From assembly GCA_029339505.1 (NCBI GenBank), contig JAQISU010000071.1, forward strand, positions 1,674,001-1,738,000: a DNA stretch of 64,000 nt. The letters are read 5' to 3'. Every line of letters starts with the position of its first letter. Positions within the stretch are counted from its first letter, which is position 1. The position numbers were made by a program, and so were the translations under genes. Below are positions 22,951 to 32,231 of the stretch, piece after piece. This stretch comes from Unio delphinus. Lineage: Eukaryota; Mollusca; Bivalvia; Unionida; Unionidae. The notes below the pieces were generated by a model. The model saw only the letters and a program-made list of their open reading frames with translations, did no database searches and was not told the origin of the DNA.

Positions 22951-24375
22951 TTACATATTTTCCACTGGTGCGTCAATGATTCTCATTCGTCCGCCAGCCC
23001 TTTCAAGTAGCATTGATTTGTCGCTGAGAATGACAGCAACCGCTCTATAATCAACACCACCAGGAGCTATACGAGCCCTAAAATGTATGTCAACGACGGA
23101 TTGCCTTGTTAAATCAAGATGCTCCAGCGAAAAGTAATAAATCGGATATAGGTTTTTAAAATCAAGTTGCGATATTTGTAAACCAGTATCAACGTTTTGA
23201 TCACGACCCATAAATGACAGCATCCGATGATACACACGTACTATGTGGTTAGTGTCGTAATCAAGCTGCATATCCTCAGATAGTTCTTGTTTTCCGTTTA
23301 TTCTCAGTGAAACCTCCTTGACTCCTAATCGATCAAATATCATATGACTGCGTTCTTGGGAGCCTAATCGATCCCGATTCTGCAGCGCTATAAATATATG
23401 ACGTGGAGCTGAAACGCCTTGTTTTGATGCCAGGTGCCATGTAAATGTATCAGCAACATTATCCTCTTTGGTATCAGTTGTTGTTGTTAGCCAACTTTAT
23501 CAATGTTTGCCACATGTGTCCATAAATGAAAGTTTCCGCTCTTCCGTGGTAATTGATGGGGTCATTACTGGCATCCACAATACTATTTTACTCAAAACAA
23601 CTTTACCATCAGCGGCACCAGTACGCCAAATTGCATCATTATCATTGCCTTTTCGCACTAACGCGATTATGTGTTTGGCTCCATAGATGACTTTTCTGAC
23701 ATTTCTGCAGAATCCAAATATGTGATGGAGTGGAATCGCACATGAAAAATATCGCTGCTGTCCTTGCAATGCTCCTTTTCGTGTTGCAAATCCTAAATTG
23801 AAATTACCATTAACGCCTCCGAGAATATCAAACGCAGCTCCGGGTCTAGCTCGACGTTCTGGATTAGCTGCTTTTTGTTGATCGGCTTCTGCATTATCTC
23901 TTGCTGTTAACACTTTAATGTATTGAAGGTGGTCAGCGTTATCAGAGGTATCCTTTGCAAACATCATAGATGGACCAGCCGACCTTGTATAATCATCAGA
24001 ATATCTTGATAGCCCGATTATTGCTGTTGCAACATCAACTTCACGGTCTATTGATTCAATTTATTTTCCATCAATGAGATATCTTGCACTTTCAAATAAT
24101 GCCATTATGCCATTATTAATAAAACCAACTCGAACATTTGCGTTATCTGCATATGGGGTATCAGCTGCAACATTTGTTACGAATTTTCCCTCGATTTCAA
24201 TAAATGCTTCACATGGCAAAAATTATTTACTGGTATCTTGAACTTGAAGTTCAATTCGCGATTGTAGGTCGGGTTGTATTGCATGATAGGAATAGTATTG
24301 ATAATCACGGACGGAATCGTTTTTGGGCACTAGGGCTTCTATATCAAACGCGGGATCAGCTGTTCGTTTAAACAT
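22951..24375 (-). pseudogene. Major capsid protein (double jelly-roll), interrupted by four stops
   Basis: One reading frame of 475 codons from the ATG at 24375 to 22951, free of frameshifts but with four in-frame stops. These are TAA at about residue 55, TAA at about residue 107, and adjacent TGA-TAA at 23502-23497. Hallmarks are RPGAAFDILGG, FSCAIPLHHIFGFCRNVRKV and LWMPVMTPS in the N-terminal part. The C-terminal part has FTWHLASKQGVSAPR, LDFKNLYPIYYFSLEHLD and AVILSDKSMLLE. These match the hexon-like double-jelly-roll capsid family of Polintons/adintoviruses (recalled). It would form the icosahedral shell with the penton-like protein. A homologous relic lies at 34780-35709. The stops could be C-to-T and G-to-A type changes (TAA where CAA is plausible, TGA where TGG is plausible). 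Confidence 0.85.
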
Positions 24376-24384
24376 TATATTATT

Positions 24385-24409
24385 CACACTAGCGTTTTCA
24401 ATTGTGAAC
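24385..24409 (-). promoter_or_regulatory. Late-promoter-like motif upstream of the capsid gene
   Basis: Minus strand cacaattgaaaacgctagtgtg followed by aataatataATG; 10 bp separate the motif from the start codon. Confidence 0.6.
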
Positions 24410-24418
24410 TCTTTGTAA

Positions 24419-24913
24419 TCATCGTCGTTTTTGTTTTCGTTTCAAACCACTTCCTGCTATCGCGTTCATGATAGCGCTATATGTTACCGGTGAAGCCGTC
24501 AATGGCGACGAAGTCACCGAAGCAGCCAACGACGCTAGTGTTTCTTCCACTGCGCTATTTATTGCTTTGCTGATTTTTGCAGGCATCACTGTAGTTGATG
24601 GCAGCACTGTTGGTTTCACCACCGACTTCGTCGCTGTTGGTTTCTTTCGCACCAATGATGCTATTTTATCTTTCGCGGCAGAAAATGCCTTTTCGGCAAG
24701 ATTTCCAACAGCGCCGATTCCCTTATCACGAATAATATCAATGGCTTTCATTGATAATTGTTTAGCTAACGGTGCTACTTTTGGGGCCATTCTTGCAAAT
24801 AACCCCGCAATGGTATTGCCGAAACCATCTCCGTAATATGCTCTATAAACAGGCAATCGTGAGTTTACCACGTAGACGCTTACGGTTTTATCATGATTGT
24901 AGTGTATGATCAT
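24419..24913 (-). CDS. Minor structural protein (pVI-like position), about 164 aa
   Basis: The frame is open from 24940, but the start at 24913 (MIIHYNHDKTV) is preferred. It follows a tttataacaag box and the common upstream motif, as for the other virion genes. The N-terminal part contains PVYRAYYGDGFGNTIAGLF and an amphipathic helix (RMAPKVAPLAKQLSMKAI). The middle is Ala/Lys-rich. The C-terminus is basic and ends GSGLKRKQKRR. This pattern resembles a conserved Polinton minor virion protein that has been compared with adenovirus core or membrane-lytic proteins (recalled). The amphipathic N-terminus would suit a membrane-active role (inference). Frame intact; not found in the second element, whose block ends within the capsid gene. 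Confidence 0.65.
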   Translation of the reverse strand: MIIHYNHDKTVSVYVVNSRLPVYRAYYGDGFGNTIAGLFARMAPKVAPLAKQLSMKAIDIIRDKGIGAVGNLAEKAFSAAKDKIASLVRKKPTATKSVVKPTVLPSTTVMPAKISKAINSAVEETLASLAASVTSSPLTASPVTYSAIMNAIAGSGLKRKQKRR

Positions 24914-24924
24914 CTTGTTATAAA

Positions 24925-24949
24925 ACAAGTAGTTTTTCAATTAGTGATC
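24925..24949 (-). promoter_or_regulatory. Late-promoter-like motif upstream of the pVI-like gene
   Basis: Minus strand ctaattgaaaaactacttg followed by ttttataacaagATG. It supports the start at 24913 rather than 24940. Confidence 0.55.
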
Positions 24950-25388
24950 AATCGCTAAAATCCATAGGATTTTCATCATAACCATGGACGTCTCTATGAT
25001 TTTCAACTAATTCAGCAATGAGTTCTCGATATACATCAATGCCCATGATACCGCCGGCAAATAATCGTCTACATATATCAGCTGCTTCATTAATTATCTC
25101 GACGGAGTTGTTTCCGGCTCGTTTTCCGCCCATAAGTACTTCTAACCGTGATATATCACTGAGAATATTACCAGGACATGTCACGGTTGCGTTGAAATCC
25201 AAAGGATTTTTAATTGAATATCCTTTTCCGCTTGTTTTCTTAGAACCGGCTTCTGCTTTTATGTCTATTTGTTCCGGGATTGGATCCTCCGTATAACGTG
25301 GTGGTTGTGGACCGTCTTTAACCGCAGCTAGAAAGTCATCATAACCAGGGTGCTGCAACGCCGAGATTTTATTCCCGCCGCGTTTCAC
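24948..25388 (-). CDS. Putative minor virion protein, second half, 146 codons
   Basis: Contains LQHPGYDDFLAAVKDGP, a Gly-Lys segment, then LDFNATVTCPGNILSDISRLEVLMGG and a helical, acidic C-terminus. The only start codon near the frame opening is GTG at 25388, which overlaps the stop of the upstream gene (TAGTG). The frame is open further upstream (reading WASKIYLVKRGG) back to the A-rich homopolymer at about 25418-25430. This suggests that it and the 25388-25900 frame are one gene of about 320 codons, split by an indel. Function unknown; the position in the virion block suggests a structural role. Confidence 0.55.
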   Translation of the reverse strand: MKRGGNKISALQHPGYDDFLAAVKDGPQPPRYTEDPIPEQIDIKAEAGSKKTSGKGYSIKNPLDFNATVTCPGNILSDISRLEVLMGGKRAGNNSVEIINEAADICRRLFAGGIMGIDVYRELIAELVENHRDVHGYDENPMDFSD

Positions 25389-25900
25389 TAAATATATTTT
25401 TGATGCCCATGTATCTTTGTTTTTTTTAAATTTTTAAACTCGTCTTTTAATAAATTCTCTCTTTTACCCTTTGGAAAATTGTCTCTAGCAAAATCAGATA
25501 ATTCGGAATCCGTATGGTTTCCTTTAATTTCATTTAATGCTGCGACTGTAAATATATTCTCAGGTGAATAGTCTTTTCCTCCAGCTGCACCTTGTTGTTC
25601 TTCTTCGAGTTCTTCAATTTCGCGTTGGGCTTTTATATCACTGGATAGCTGTTGTATCCCTGCGCGTGTTTGTTCGGTCTCTGCTGTTATCTTTTCAAGC
25701 GTATCAAGCAGCGGCGCCTTCTTTGCTCGTTCTTTTTCAGGAATATCTCCGTATATCGCTGCTTCAGTTAACTTTTTCACATCTTTGGTCGCACTTGTTA
25801 TCGGAGTAAACAGTTGTTCACTTGACACAGAAAAGTCAGTTTGTATTTGTTGTCGTTGTTGAAGTTTCTCGCGAAGTCTGTCTAGAACCGGTATAAACAT
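25388..25900 (-). CDS. Coiled-coil virion-block protein, first half, 170 codons
   Basis: Charged and heptad-rich: RLREKLQQRQQIQ at the start and LDTLEKITAETEQTRAGIQQLSSDIKAQREIEELEEEQQ in the middle predict a coiled coil. This is followed by SELSDFARDNFPKG and a Lys-rich end. It ends in a run of A/T homopolymers, after which the alternative frame leads smoothly into the next gene. The two may therefore be one protein (see 24948-25388). A promoter-like motif lies at 25976-25990, shared divergently with the plus-strand gene at 26023. No homologue remains in the second element. Family not recognised. Confidence 0.5.
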   Translation of the reverse strand: MFIPVLDRLREKLQQRQQIQTDFSVSSEQLFTPITSATKDVKKLTEAAIYGDIPEKERAKKAPLLDTLEKITAETEQTRAGIQQLSSDIKAQREIEELEEEQQGAAGGKDYSPENIFTVAALNEIKGNHTDSELSDFARDNFPKGKRENLLKDEFKNLKKTKIHGHQKYI

Positions 25901-25971
25901 ATTAATTGCTGCTATCCGCTCTCGGGCTAATTTAGTTGTAAGCTATTCACCTACCATATATTGTTTGTGAA

Positions 25972-26022
25972 CTGAGTTTTCAAATGTAAAACTATCACAA
26001 TTAAAAGCTGAGTTATTAAATA
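25972..26022. promoter_or_regulatory. Divergent promoter-like region
   Basis: Carries the upstream motif in both orientations: minus strand catttgaaaactcag (25974-25988) toward the coiled-coil gene, and plus strand caattaaaagctgag followed by ttattaaataATG toward the gene at 26023. Confidence 0.5.
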
Positions 26023-26301
26023 ATGTACCATCAAGCTAACGTATCCATCTCTGACAGGGTTAAACTGTACGACGCTATCCGCGAGTGTTTCAGAAATAAC
26101 ATCGCTGGGGGTTTCAGAATTGTAATATCTGAGAACGGCGATGAACGATTTTTGTTAACGACGCGGCAACAACAACAACTACGTGAAAATGGAGGCGTCG
26201 CGGTGATTACTTGCTACCACAACCAGATCATCCAGTACGTACATAACTGCATGAGCAAGCCCAAACTTCTGAGTATTCTTTCAGGAGCAAATCCTATGTG
26301 A
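26023..26301 (+). CDS. Small protein, 92 aa, possible paralogue of the pX-like N-terminal domain
   Basis: Intact small gene on the plus strand, starting right after a ttattaaataATG box. It shows the same rhythm as the pX-like protein: a helix with an AIRE segment, then FRIVISENGDERFLLTTRQQQQL, then a VAVITCYHNQIIQYV segment. In the pX-like protein the order is LTDGQVKKL..., GG.HKISLTDCQIKHF, VQIVFSK. I infer that it is a free-standing relative of that domain, perhaps a virion or core protein. It is the only plus-strand gene in the left half. Similarity is faint and needs profile comparison. Confidence 0.45.
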   Translation: MYHQANVSISDRVKLYDAIRECFRNNIAGGFRIVISENGDERFLLTTRQQQQLRENGGVAVITCYHNQIIQYVHNCMSKPKLLSILSGANPM

Positions 26302-26354
26302 CAAGTGTAACAAGTGTTACAAAAAACGCTAAAAAAAAAAAATTTACTAAAAAT

Positions 26355-26747
26355 TTACTGAAAGCCTATTTTTATAGTAACGCTCACGTGGTTAGGATAC
26401 TGGTTTTTCTCGTTTAACATTTTTCTAAGATCACAATCCTTAGAACTAAGTTCAGCTCGTTTTTGATACTCTTGGCCGAGTTTTTGACGTATTGCTTCAA
26501 CGATGCTAAATAGCGTTATAAATATATTAATGTCGTTACCGTACAAACAAGCATTGATGGACTTTTGAATTCCTTTCACGAGCCTGTACATCTTAGGTAA
26601 AACATAACGACCCTTACTAGACTGATACTCAATGTCTTCATATTCCAAGGTAATCCTGTCGCAGTCGAGATCTTTAGATAATACTATTCCTCGATCTTTC
26701 AAATTTGAAATTTCAGCAATTATAGCATTTACATCTTTGATATCCAT
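26355..26747 (-). CDS. Unknown conserved element protein, 130 aa
   Basis: Intact frame with no recognised domain. The N-terminus is helical (MDIKDVNAIIAEISNLKDRG). A middle segment reads YEDIEYQSSKGRYVLPKMYRLVKGIQKSINAC and the rest is mainly alpha-helical. A decayed homologue exists at about 38955-39213, so it is a true element gene. It lies 5' to the replication block in both copies and is preceded by a tattatataaataATG box. Function unknown; perhaps early or regulatory given its neighbours (inference). Confidence 0.55.
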   Translation of the reverse strand: MDIKDVNAIIAEISNLKDRGIVLSKDLDCDRITLEYEDIEYQSSKGRYVLPKMYRLVKGIQKSINACLYGNDINIFITLFSIVEAIRQKLGQEYQKRAELSSKDCDLRKMLNEKNQYPNHVSVTIKIGFQ

Positions 26748-26894
26748 TATTTATATAATACATTTTATCTTTAATTTAAAAAAGTAACACTTATTTCGCA
26801 ATCTCGCTGGCGCCCTATGACGTCAGAGAGATCCAGAGGTTACTTTATTAACTTAATAAAGTATTCTTAAAGGATTTATTTCCCTTGAATCGTT

Positions 26895-27384
26895 TCAGAT
26901 GTACACGAATTTTATTTTATGGCCATTTTTCCTTGAAAGAGATAATTTAGTTATATTTTCTGCAACAAATCGTATTGAAGGACTACAAATATCGAAATAT
27001 GTTCTGGCTTCATTTATTGACTGAAATATTTTTTCCGTTGGTTTCTGTATCAAATGATTTGACATGTTTTGCCTTTTTTGCGTGTTTGCCGGTTCCACCT
27101 AATTTTGTATTCTGACGCTGAGTAACAACTCGTAAGTTATACAATTTGTTATTTTGAGGTAATCCATCAACGTGATCAATCACAAATCCGTCTTCTTTTA
27201 ATCCATAAAATACTTCATAGATTATTCTGTGATTAAGATATGTCTTCTTCCCGGCTGTAAACATCAAGTATTCCATATTATTTACCCGTCCAACCGGTTT
27301 CTTTAGTCCGCGATGCCTAACAACACCATCACGGGATGCTTCATAATTAACAAGCACTAGGTGAGGTCTGAAATCTTTGCTCAT
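26895..27384 (-). pseudogene. HNH homing-type endonuclease with C-terminal DNA-binding domain, frameshifted
   Basis: The N-terminal part (27384-27035) has the HNH_3-type core LNHRIIYEVFYGLKEDGFVIDHVDG, then NNKLYNLRVVTQRQNTK, as in phage and intron homing endonucleases. The C-terminal part (27034-26895) lies in another frame and reads IFQSINEARTYFDIC and so on, similar to NUMOD1-type DNA-recognition repeats. The second copy (39215-39800) also has both parts. A one-base change in the A-run near 27030-27040 separates them here. Such enzymes nick or cut DNA and often spread as selfish genes. Here it may be a viral nuclease or a guest. Confidence 0.75.
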
Positions 27385-27397
27385 TTGTATAATAATA

Positions 27398-27733
27398 CTA
27401 TTTGTCTAATTTATGATTTGCTTTAATTATAAGTCTATCAATGTAGTCTTGAGGGTTTTTTATGATTTTGTTGTTGACGGAGTCATCGGTAGGATCAATG
27501 ACTGAATTTTTTATTCGTTTGTCATAGTAGCGTTTTAGTTCCCTGTATCGTTTGCCGCCACAACTGAGACACAACTGCGATTTTCCCCTTACCCCCACCC
27601 CACATCGGAGGCACGGAAGGGGGCCAAAACTTCCTCGCCGAACACTTTGTAAATGATACCCACAGAATTCGCTTCTGCATGATTTGTTACACGGGGTTGT
27701 TGATCCAATCATTATCCACTTGCAGTGATTCAT
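27398..27733 (-). CDS. Zinc-finger protein, 111 aa
   Basis: The N-terminal half carries two cysteine clusters. One is CKW...CNKSCRSEFCGYH. The other is a zinc-ribbon-like PCLRCGVGVRGKSQLCLSCGG. The C-terminal half is basic and helical. Homologue at 39850-40150 with the same cysteines. It is encoded head-to-head with the polymerase gene; its start lies about 40 bp from the preferred polymerase start at 27776. The shared intergenic piece (tttaaatgcttgttttaattata) is kept in both elements. Possibly a transcription or replication regulator (inference). Intact frame. Confidence 0.6.
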   Translation of the reverse strand: MNHCKWIMIGSTTPCNKSCRSEFCGYHLQSVRRGSFGPLPCLRCGVGVRGKSQLCLSCGGKRYRELKRYYDKRIKNSVIDPTDDSVNNKIIKNPQDYIDRLIIKANHKLDK

Positions 27734-27775
27734 TATACTATATTTTTCTATTTAAATGCTTGTTTTAATTATAAC
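27734..27775. promoter_or_regulatory. Conserved divergent promoter between zinc-finger and polymerase genes
   Basis: About 40 bp of AT-rich DNA with tttaaat.cttgttttaattata.. immediately before the polymerase ATG at 27776. The same string precedes the polymerase start in the second element (40165-40192), although most of that element has decayed. Confidence 0.55.
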
Positions 27776-30700
27776 ATGGAGGAGTTCGAGAGATTATCGG
27801 CAATTAAGCATTACAAAAGCGTTAAATTTAATCTCGATAGAACCCTCAAAGATGGGCCAAAATGGGCAATAACGAATAGAGCCCTGATAAATAAAATACG
27901 CGATTGTAGTAATCAATTCAAACACGACGGTGCATCTCATAGCTGGTCAACATTTCGAATTAAAGGCGTTGATGCCACCATGAACGACAGCAACTCAGCC
28001 ATGATGTTATCACAACTTGGCAACAAAAAGTACTTTTTTAGAGTGAAATTCATTATCCGTGTAGAATCAGGCGGTTGGATTATACGAGACAAATTTGAAC
28101 CGATTCTCAAAGACAAGAAAACAGTCGTTGTTAGCCGTGTTTCTAAGCCGGGTTTGTTAACTGGAATTGACAAACCATACTATGAATGAGCATATCCTGA
28201 AACAGCAGTTGTGTATGGGATATATCCGTTAAATGAAAAACCTGATATAAGAAAACTTAAACCAATGAAACAGTCGTCGCCGGCGACTTCGTCGTCAGTG
28301 GCTTTGGCACTCAATTGTGTAGCAGCACGAATAACAGAACATTTTACAAATGCATCCCGAGGGAACAAACTTACCGATCTACGGCGTAGCAAAATAGCTC
28401 AATGGGAGTTAACGGTGAAAAACCGCGGAGCGACTATTAGCGATATAGCAAAATTAGAAACGTCGCTGAGATTTCCAATAACTGTTACAACGATAACCAG
28501 AGAAGTTTTATACGAATCAAAATATAAATCAAAGGGAGCTCCAATCAAAATTATTGATCATAACGAACACGCGTGGACGCCCGCGGTCACAATATTTCCA
28601 CGAAACAGAACAATAAAGTATATACCCGACGAATTCTTACGAGAAGAATTTTCCAGGGACGGTTTTCTCGTTGAAAAAAAACTATTCGATGCTATTGCGT
28701 ATTTGAGTAAAAACGACCCCGTGTCGGTGTGGTTACTTCGCAGCACTGAAAACGACATGGATACGTTTGATCAGTTTGTAAGACCAAACGGTGAATTATA
28801 CCGCACTGAAGCATTTCACAACAAAATGAAAAAAACAGCTAGCGGATTTTTAACGGCGTGTGGCGAAGCCACCGATGAATTTATCAACGACGAACAATTA
28901 TTGACAAACTGTTTTACAATCCCGTCGGTTGATTTTGCAAGAATCAAAAACGCATGGAAACCAACACGCGTACAATTCTTGCCAGACATTGAGGCTAGTT
29001 GTTTAGAATTTAATCATGGCGGTTTATGGAATAGCAAATACGACAGTGATAATATCATTTCAGTTGATATGGTTGCTTGTTATCCAGCAAGTTTTCTTGG
29101 TTATGGAGAGTGTACTGAGTATTTTAAACGATTTGGACACCCCGTACATGAAATGACTCGTGTTGCAATTAATGGGCCACTGACTGATTTTGATTTAACT
29201 GGATTCGCTCGTGTAGTATCATTTGAATTTGCAGCAGGACTTCATCGCTGTTGTTATATTTGGATTGGTAGACACATGTCTCAAAAGAAGTGGCTGCCAA
29301 TAGCGTTATTACGGTTCATGATTGATACAAAAATGTTAATTTCACTGACGGTCAGTGAAGCAATTATATCATATCGGAAACAAATCAATGTCTGGTTACC
29401 AACACCGGAACGTCTTGATAGTATAATTGAGGAATTCAGAAAACATATTGATGCCAACGAAGAATATATCATTGAGTGGTCCAAACGGGTATTTAATCAA
29501 CGAAACATTGAAGCAAAAGATCTCGGCAGAAGAATAATCGGAAAATTTACTCATGGAGGAAATAAATGCGACTATAGACGATATTGTTCACGGCTGATTA
29601 TGGATAACACCGAATATGACTTTGTAATCCCGGATGCAGTATCCAAAAACATATATGTGGATTGTAAAGACGCTTTCTTGTCCGATGGAACAAAATTGGG
29701 TACATTTGTTACTTACAGCGACGGTTACAGATCCCCGTATACACATCTGAGGTCGTCGATGCTGGGTTATGCTTGTATTAATTTATTTTCAATGATAAAT
29801 AGATTTCCTGACACTGCGGTTAGAGTTGCCGTTGATTCATTTTACATTAACAGCAAGTACAGTTACGCAGTTGCTGAATTCACTAATCCGGATGAAAGTT
29901 GGGGATCATGGAGAATTAAAAAAGAAATCCTGCGTGATTATTCTGAATCAGCAGATGTTGAAATTAAAAGTAATTACTTACGCGGTGATAATTTATCAGA
30001 ATGTTCTAATGCACCACCGATATCAGATCCAATTTGTAGATATAAAACAGTATATTTAAACGGCTGTGGCGGGTCAGGAAAAACGACTCAGGCGATTGAA
30101 TTATATCAAGGTCGAGCAAATATGATTGTGCTGACACCGACCCATAGACTAGCGCGAGAGATAAAGCAACGAAACGTCGACGCTTGCACTTATCATAGTT
30201 TTTGTTCGATACAACGGCGACAAATGGACCCCTGAACGAATGGGTGAAAAATTCATCCCTGCGGTTATTAATTAGGATGAGATATGTACTGTTTCAGTAG
30301 ATGTATTAACAATGTTTTTTGATTGGTTGCTGAAAAAGAATACAACGGTGATAATGTGTGGAGATCATGGCCAACCACCACCATTTGTTGGCGCGGGTCC
30401 AAATGATTGGTTAAGAGGGTTTGTTGACTATTATGAAGAAATCGATACTGACTATAGAGCACTTGATGAACAATTACGTACACTTAAGAATTTAATTAGA
30501 CTGCAACCCGATAACGTTCAATGCGAAATAATCAGAGAAATAATTCCTGAAACTCACATGGAGGAATTTTGGGAAGCATGGGAGCCAAACGATTTTGTAG
30601 TGGCAAGTAGAAAGATAGTCAGAGACGCACTACAAAAAAGGTTGTTTGAGCTTCGCAAAGAAAATTCCCAACGCGCCCAGTGCCGCTGTGTTATAGACCC

Positions 30701-31294
30701 TTTGATACACGGCGACAGAATATTGAAGTTGAAATTCCAGGACAAAACAAAAGACAAACACTAGTGTTAAATGATATTGTGCTGTTTGATATCAGTGTTG
30801 TCGAAAACGCATTGCCTGCTGATAAATCGTCATGGATACTGGGTTACGTAACGACAATACATTCCTCGCAGGGATTAACCATCACGGATACAATTGTTTG
30901 GATAGTCGATAATCGCATTGAGTGGTCAAATTTAGTCTATCTTGCAGTGTCTACAGTACGTCGAATAAATCAACTTCGAAGAATTGTTTTCGATGACGAC
31001 ACCACAATGGATGATATTGATGTTAGCATCATTAATAAAAAAAACTCTCCGGTTACAAACAACAAGACAAAAAAGAAACAACGAGAATTTGATATTGATG
31101 CTGAATTAATAATTACGCTAAAGCAACAACAGAACAATCACTGCGCGAGTTGCAATTGTATAATGCGTTGGCAGTATTCGGATAAAGATCCTCGCCAATT
31201 TACCGTAGACAGAAAAAATAACAGTCTCGGTCATGTCAGAAACAATGTAATGTTGACTTGTCTTGAGTGTAATAGACGCAACGGTGCTAGTTAA
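27776..31294 (+). pseudogene. DNA polymerase B - SF1 helicase - HNH fusion (replication protein)
   Basis: One very large gene, about 1,170 codons if unbroken. Residues 1-138 form an uncharacterised N-terminal domain, followed by TGA at 28187-28189 (AGA in the second copy). PolB follows, with motif A SVDMVACYPASF (29060-29095), GRRIIGKFTHGG (possible motif B) and motif C VAVDSFYI (about 29827; the second copy has ATDSFYI). The SF1 helicase follows with Walker A GCGGSGKT (30064-30087), TPTHRLAREIK, VIMCGDHGQPPP (30349-30384) and IHSSQGLTI (30858-30884). The C-terminal HNH zinc domain has CASC (31141-31152) and CLECNRRN. Breaks: a frameshift at about 30210, TAG in place of the Trp before the Walker B DE, and a frameshift at about 30670. 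Order and frame relations are the same in the copy at 40193, so the fusion is real. It would replicate the linear genome. Confidence 0.88.
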
Positions 31295-32228
31295 GGCCGC
31301 GCGGAGGCAATTGAGTATCGTCAGAAATAACTTGTAATTGTTCGCGTGCAAAACCCCGCTGAGGGGCAGTTGAATCCAATCTATAGATTGGAGGTCTACC
31401 AGTTGATCGTGTTATAGTAGATATGCTATGCGTAGTGACACTCCAAATAGGATCAGTATCCCTTTTTTTTACCACCTTCGAGTTCTCCTGGTTCATATAA
31501 ATATCTCACGGTGACATTGCTGAGAATTGGCTGAGAAACACTATCCCGCTGTGGTTGTGGTATATACTTTTTTTTATTGCGTTGTTAGGTTTCATATTGA
31601 TTGCTCTGGTAATCTCGTTATTTAGCGCTGCAACTACCCCTGGTAACCTTTTGACCCATTCACGGGATCGCTTTTCTTGGATGAATTCTTTTGCGTATTG
31701 ATATCCAAATAACCGCTCAGCAAGAGTCCGATTAAATCGTTCTACAATTACCTGATCGCGATGTAACGCAGTATGCCCTCGTCTGATGGTGACATTGTGA
31801 TGTTTCATCGCTGATAAAACAGCGCCTTGAAATTCCTTGCCAGGATCAACTTGTAACAGATTTGGCCAGCGTAGTGGGCCTCGTCGATAAATCTTTTCAA
31901 ATGCAGAAGCAACTTCAGGTGATGATTTTGTTTTTAGCGGTTCTGCTTGTTTGTATCGACTCGCAACATCAACTACGGTTAGCGCGTATTTGTAACCGTT
32001 ATCATGTGGTAAAAACAATAAATCAGCTTGATGAACTTCATTGGGTCCAGTAACATCAAAATGCGAGAAATTGATTTGTTTAGGACGCGGTAGATAAGTT
32101 TGCCATATAGCTTGTTTGGATAACCAATTAGCCGCAGTGGCCTTTTTCACTTTTGCGGCGTTAGCGAGTTTATTGATTGCAGCGTTACCCCTCCATTATC
32201 CTTTTGGAGAATAATAAATAGATTCCAT
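31290..32228 (-). pseudogene. Retroviral-type (rve) DDE integrase with C-terminal domain
   Basis: The start at 32228 (MESIYYSPKG) is followed by TAA at 32196-32198, where the second copy has TAC. The core (32150-31506) has the catalytic triad: Asp in EVHQADLLFL (about 32020), Asp in LQVDPGKEF (about 31848) and Glu in IVERFNRTL (about 31735), with D,D-35-E-like spacing. After a TGA at 31506-31508 the same frame continues into a C-terminal domain (31496-31290): DPIWS, PPIYRLDSTAPQRGF, DTQLPP. A third frame between two A-runs reads VRYLYEPGELEGG, a likely part of the original protein. The same arrangement is present in the second copy. Integrase inserts the element and makes the 5-bp duplication. 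Inactive as written. Confidence 0.9.
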
Positions 32229-32231
32229 ATT

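Noticed and set aside
30205..30225. Programmed ribosomal frameshift in the helicase
   Set aside because: The two copies differ in the direction of shift needed and the third relic shows the unshifted sequence, so indels are more likely.
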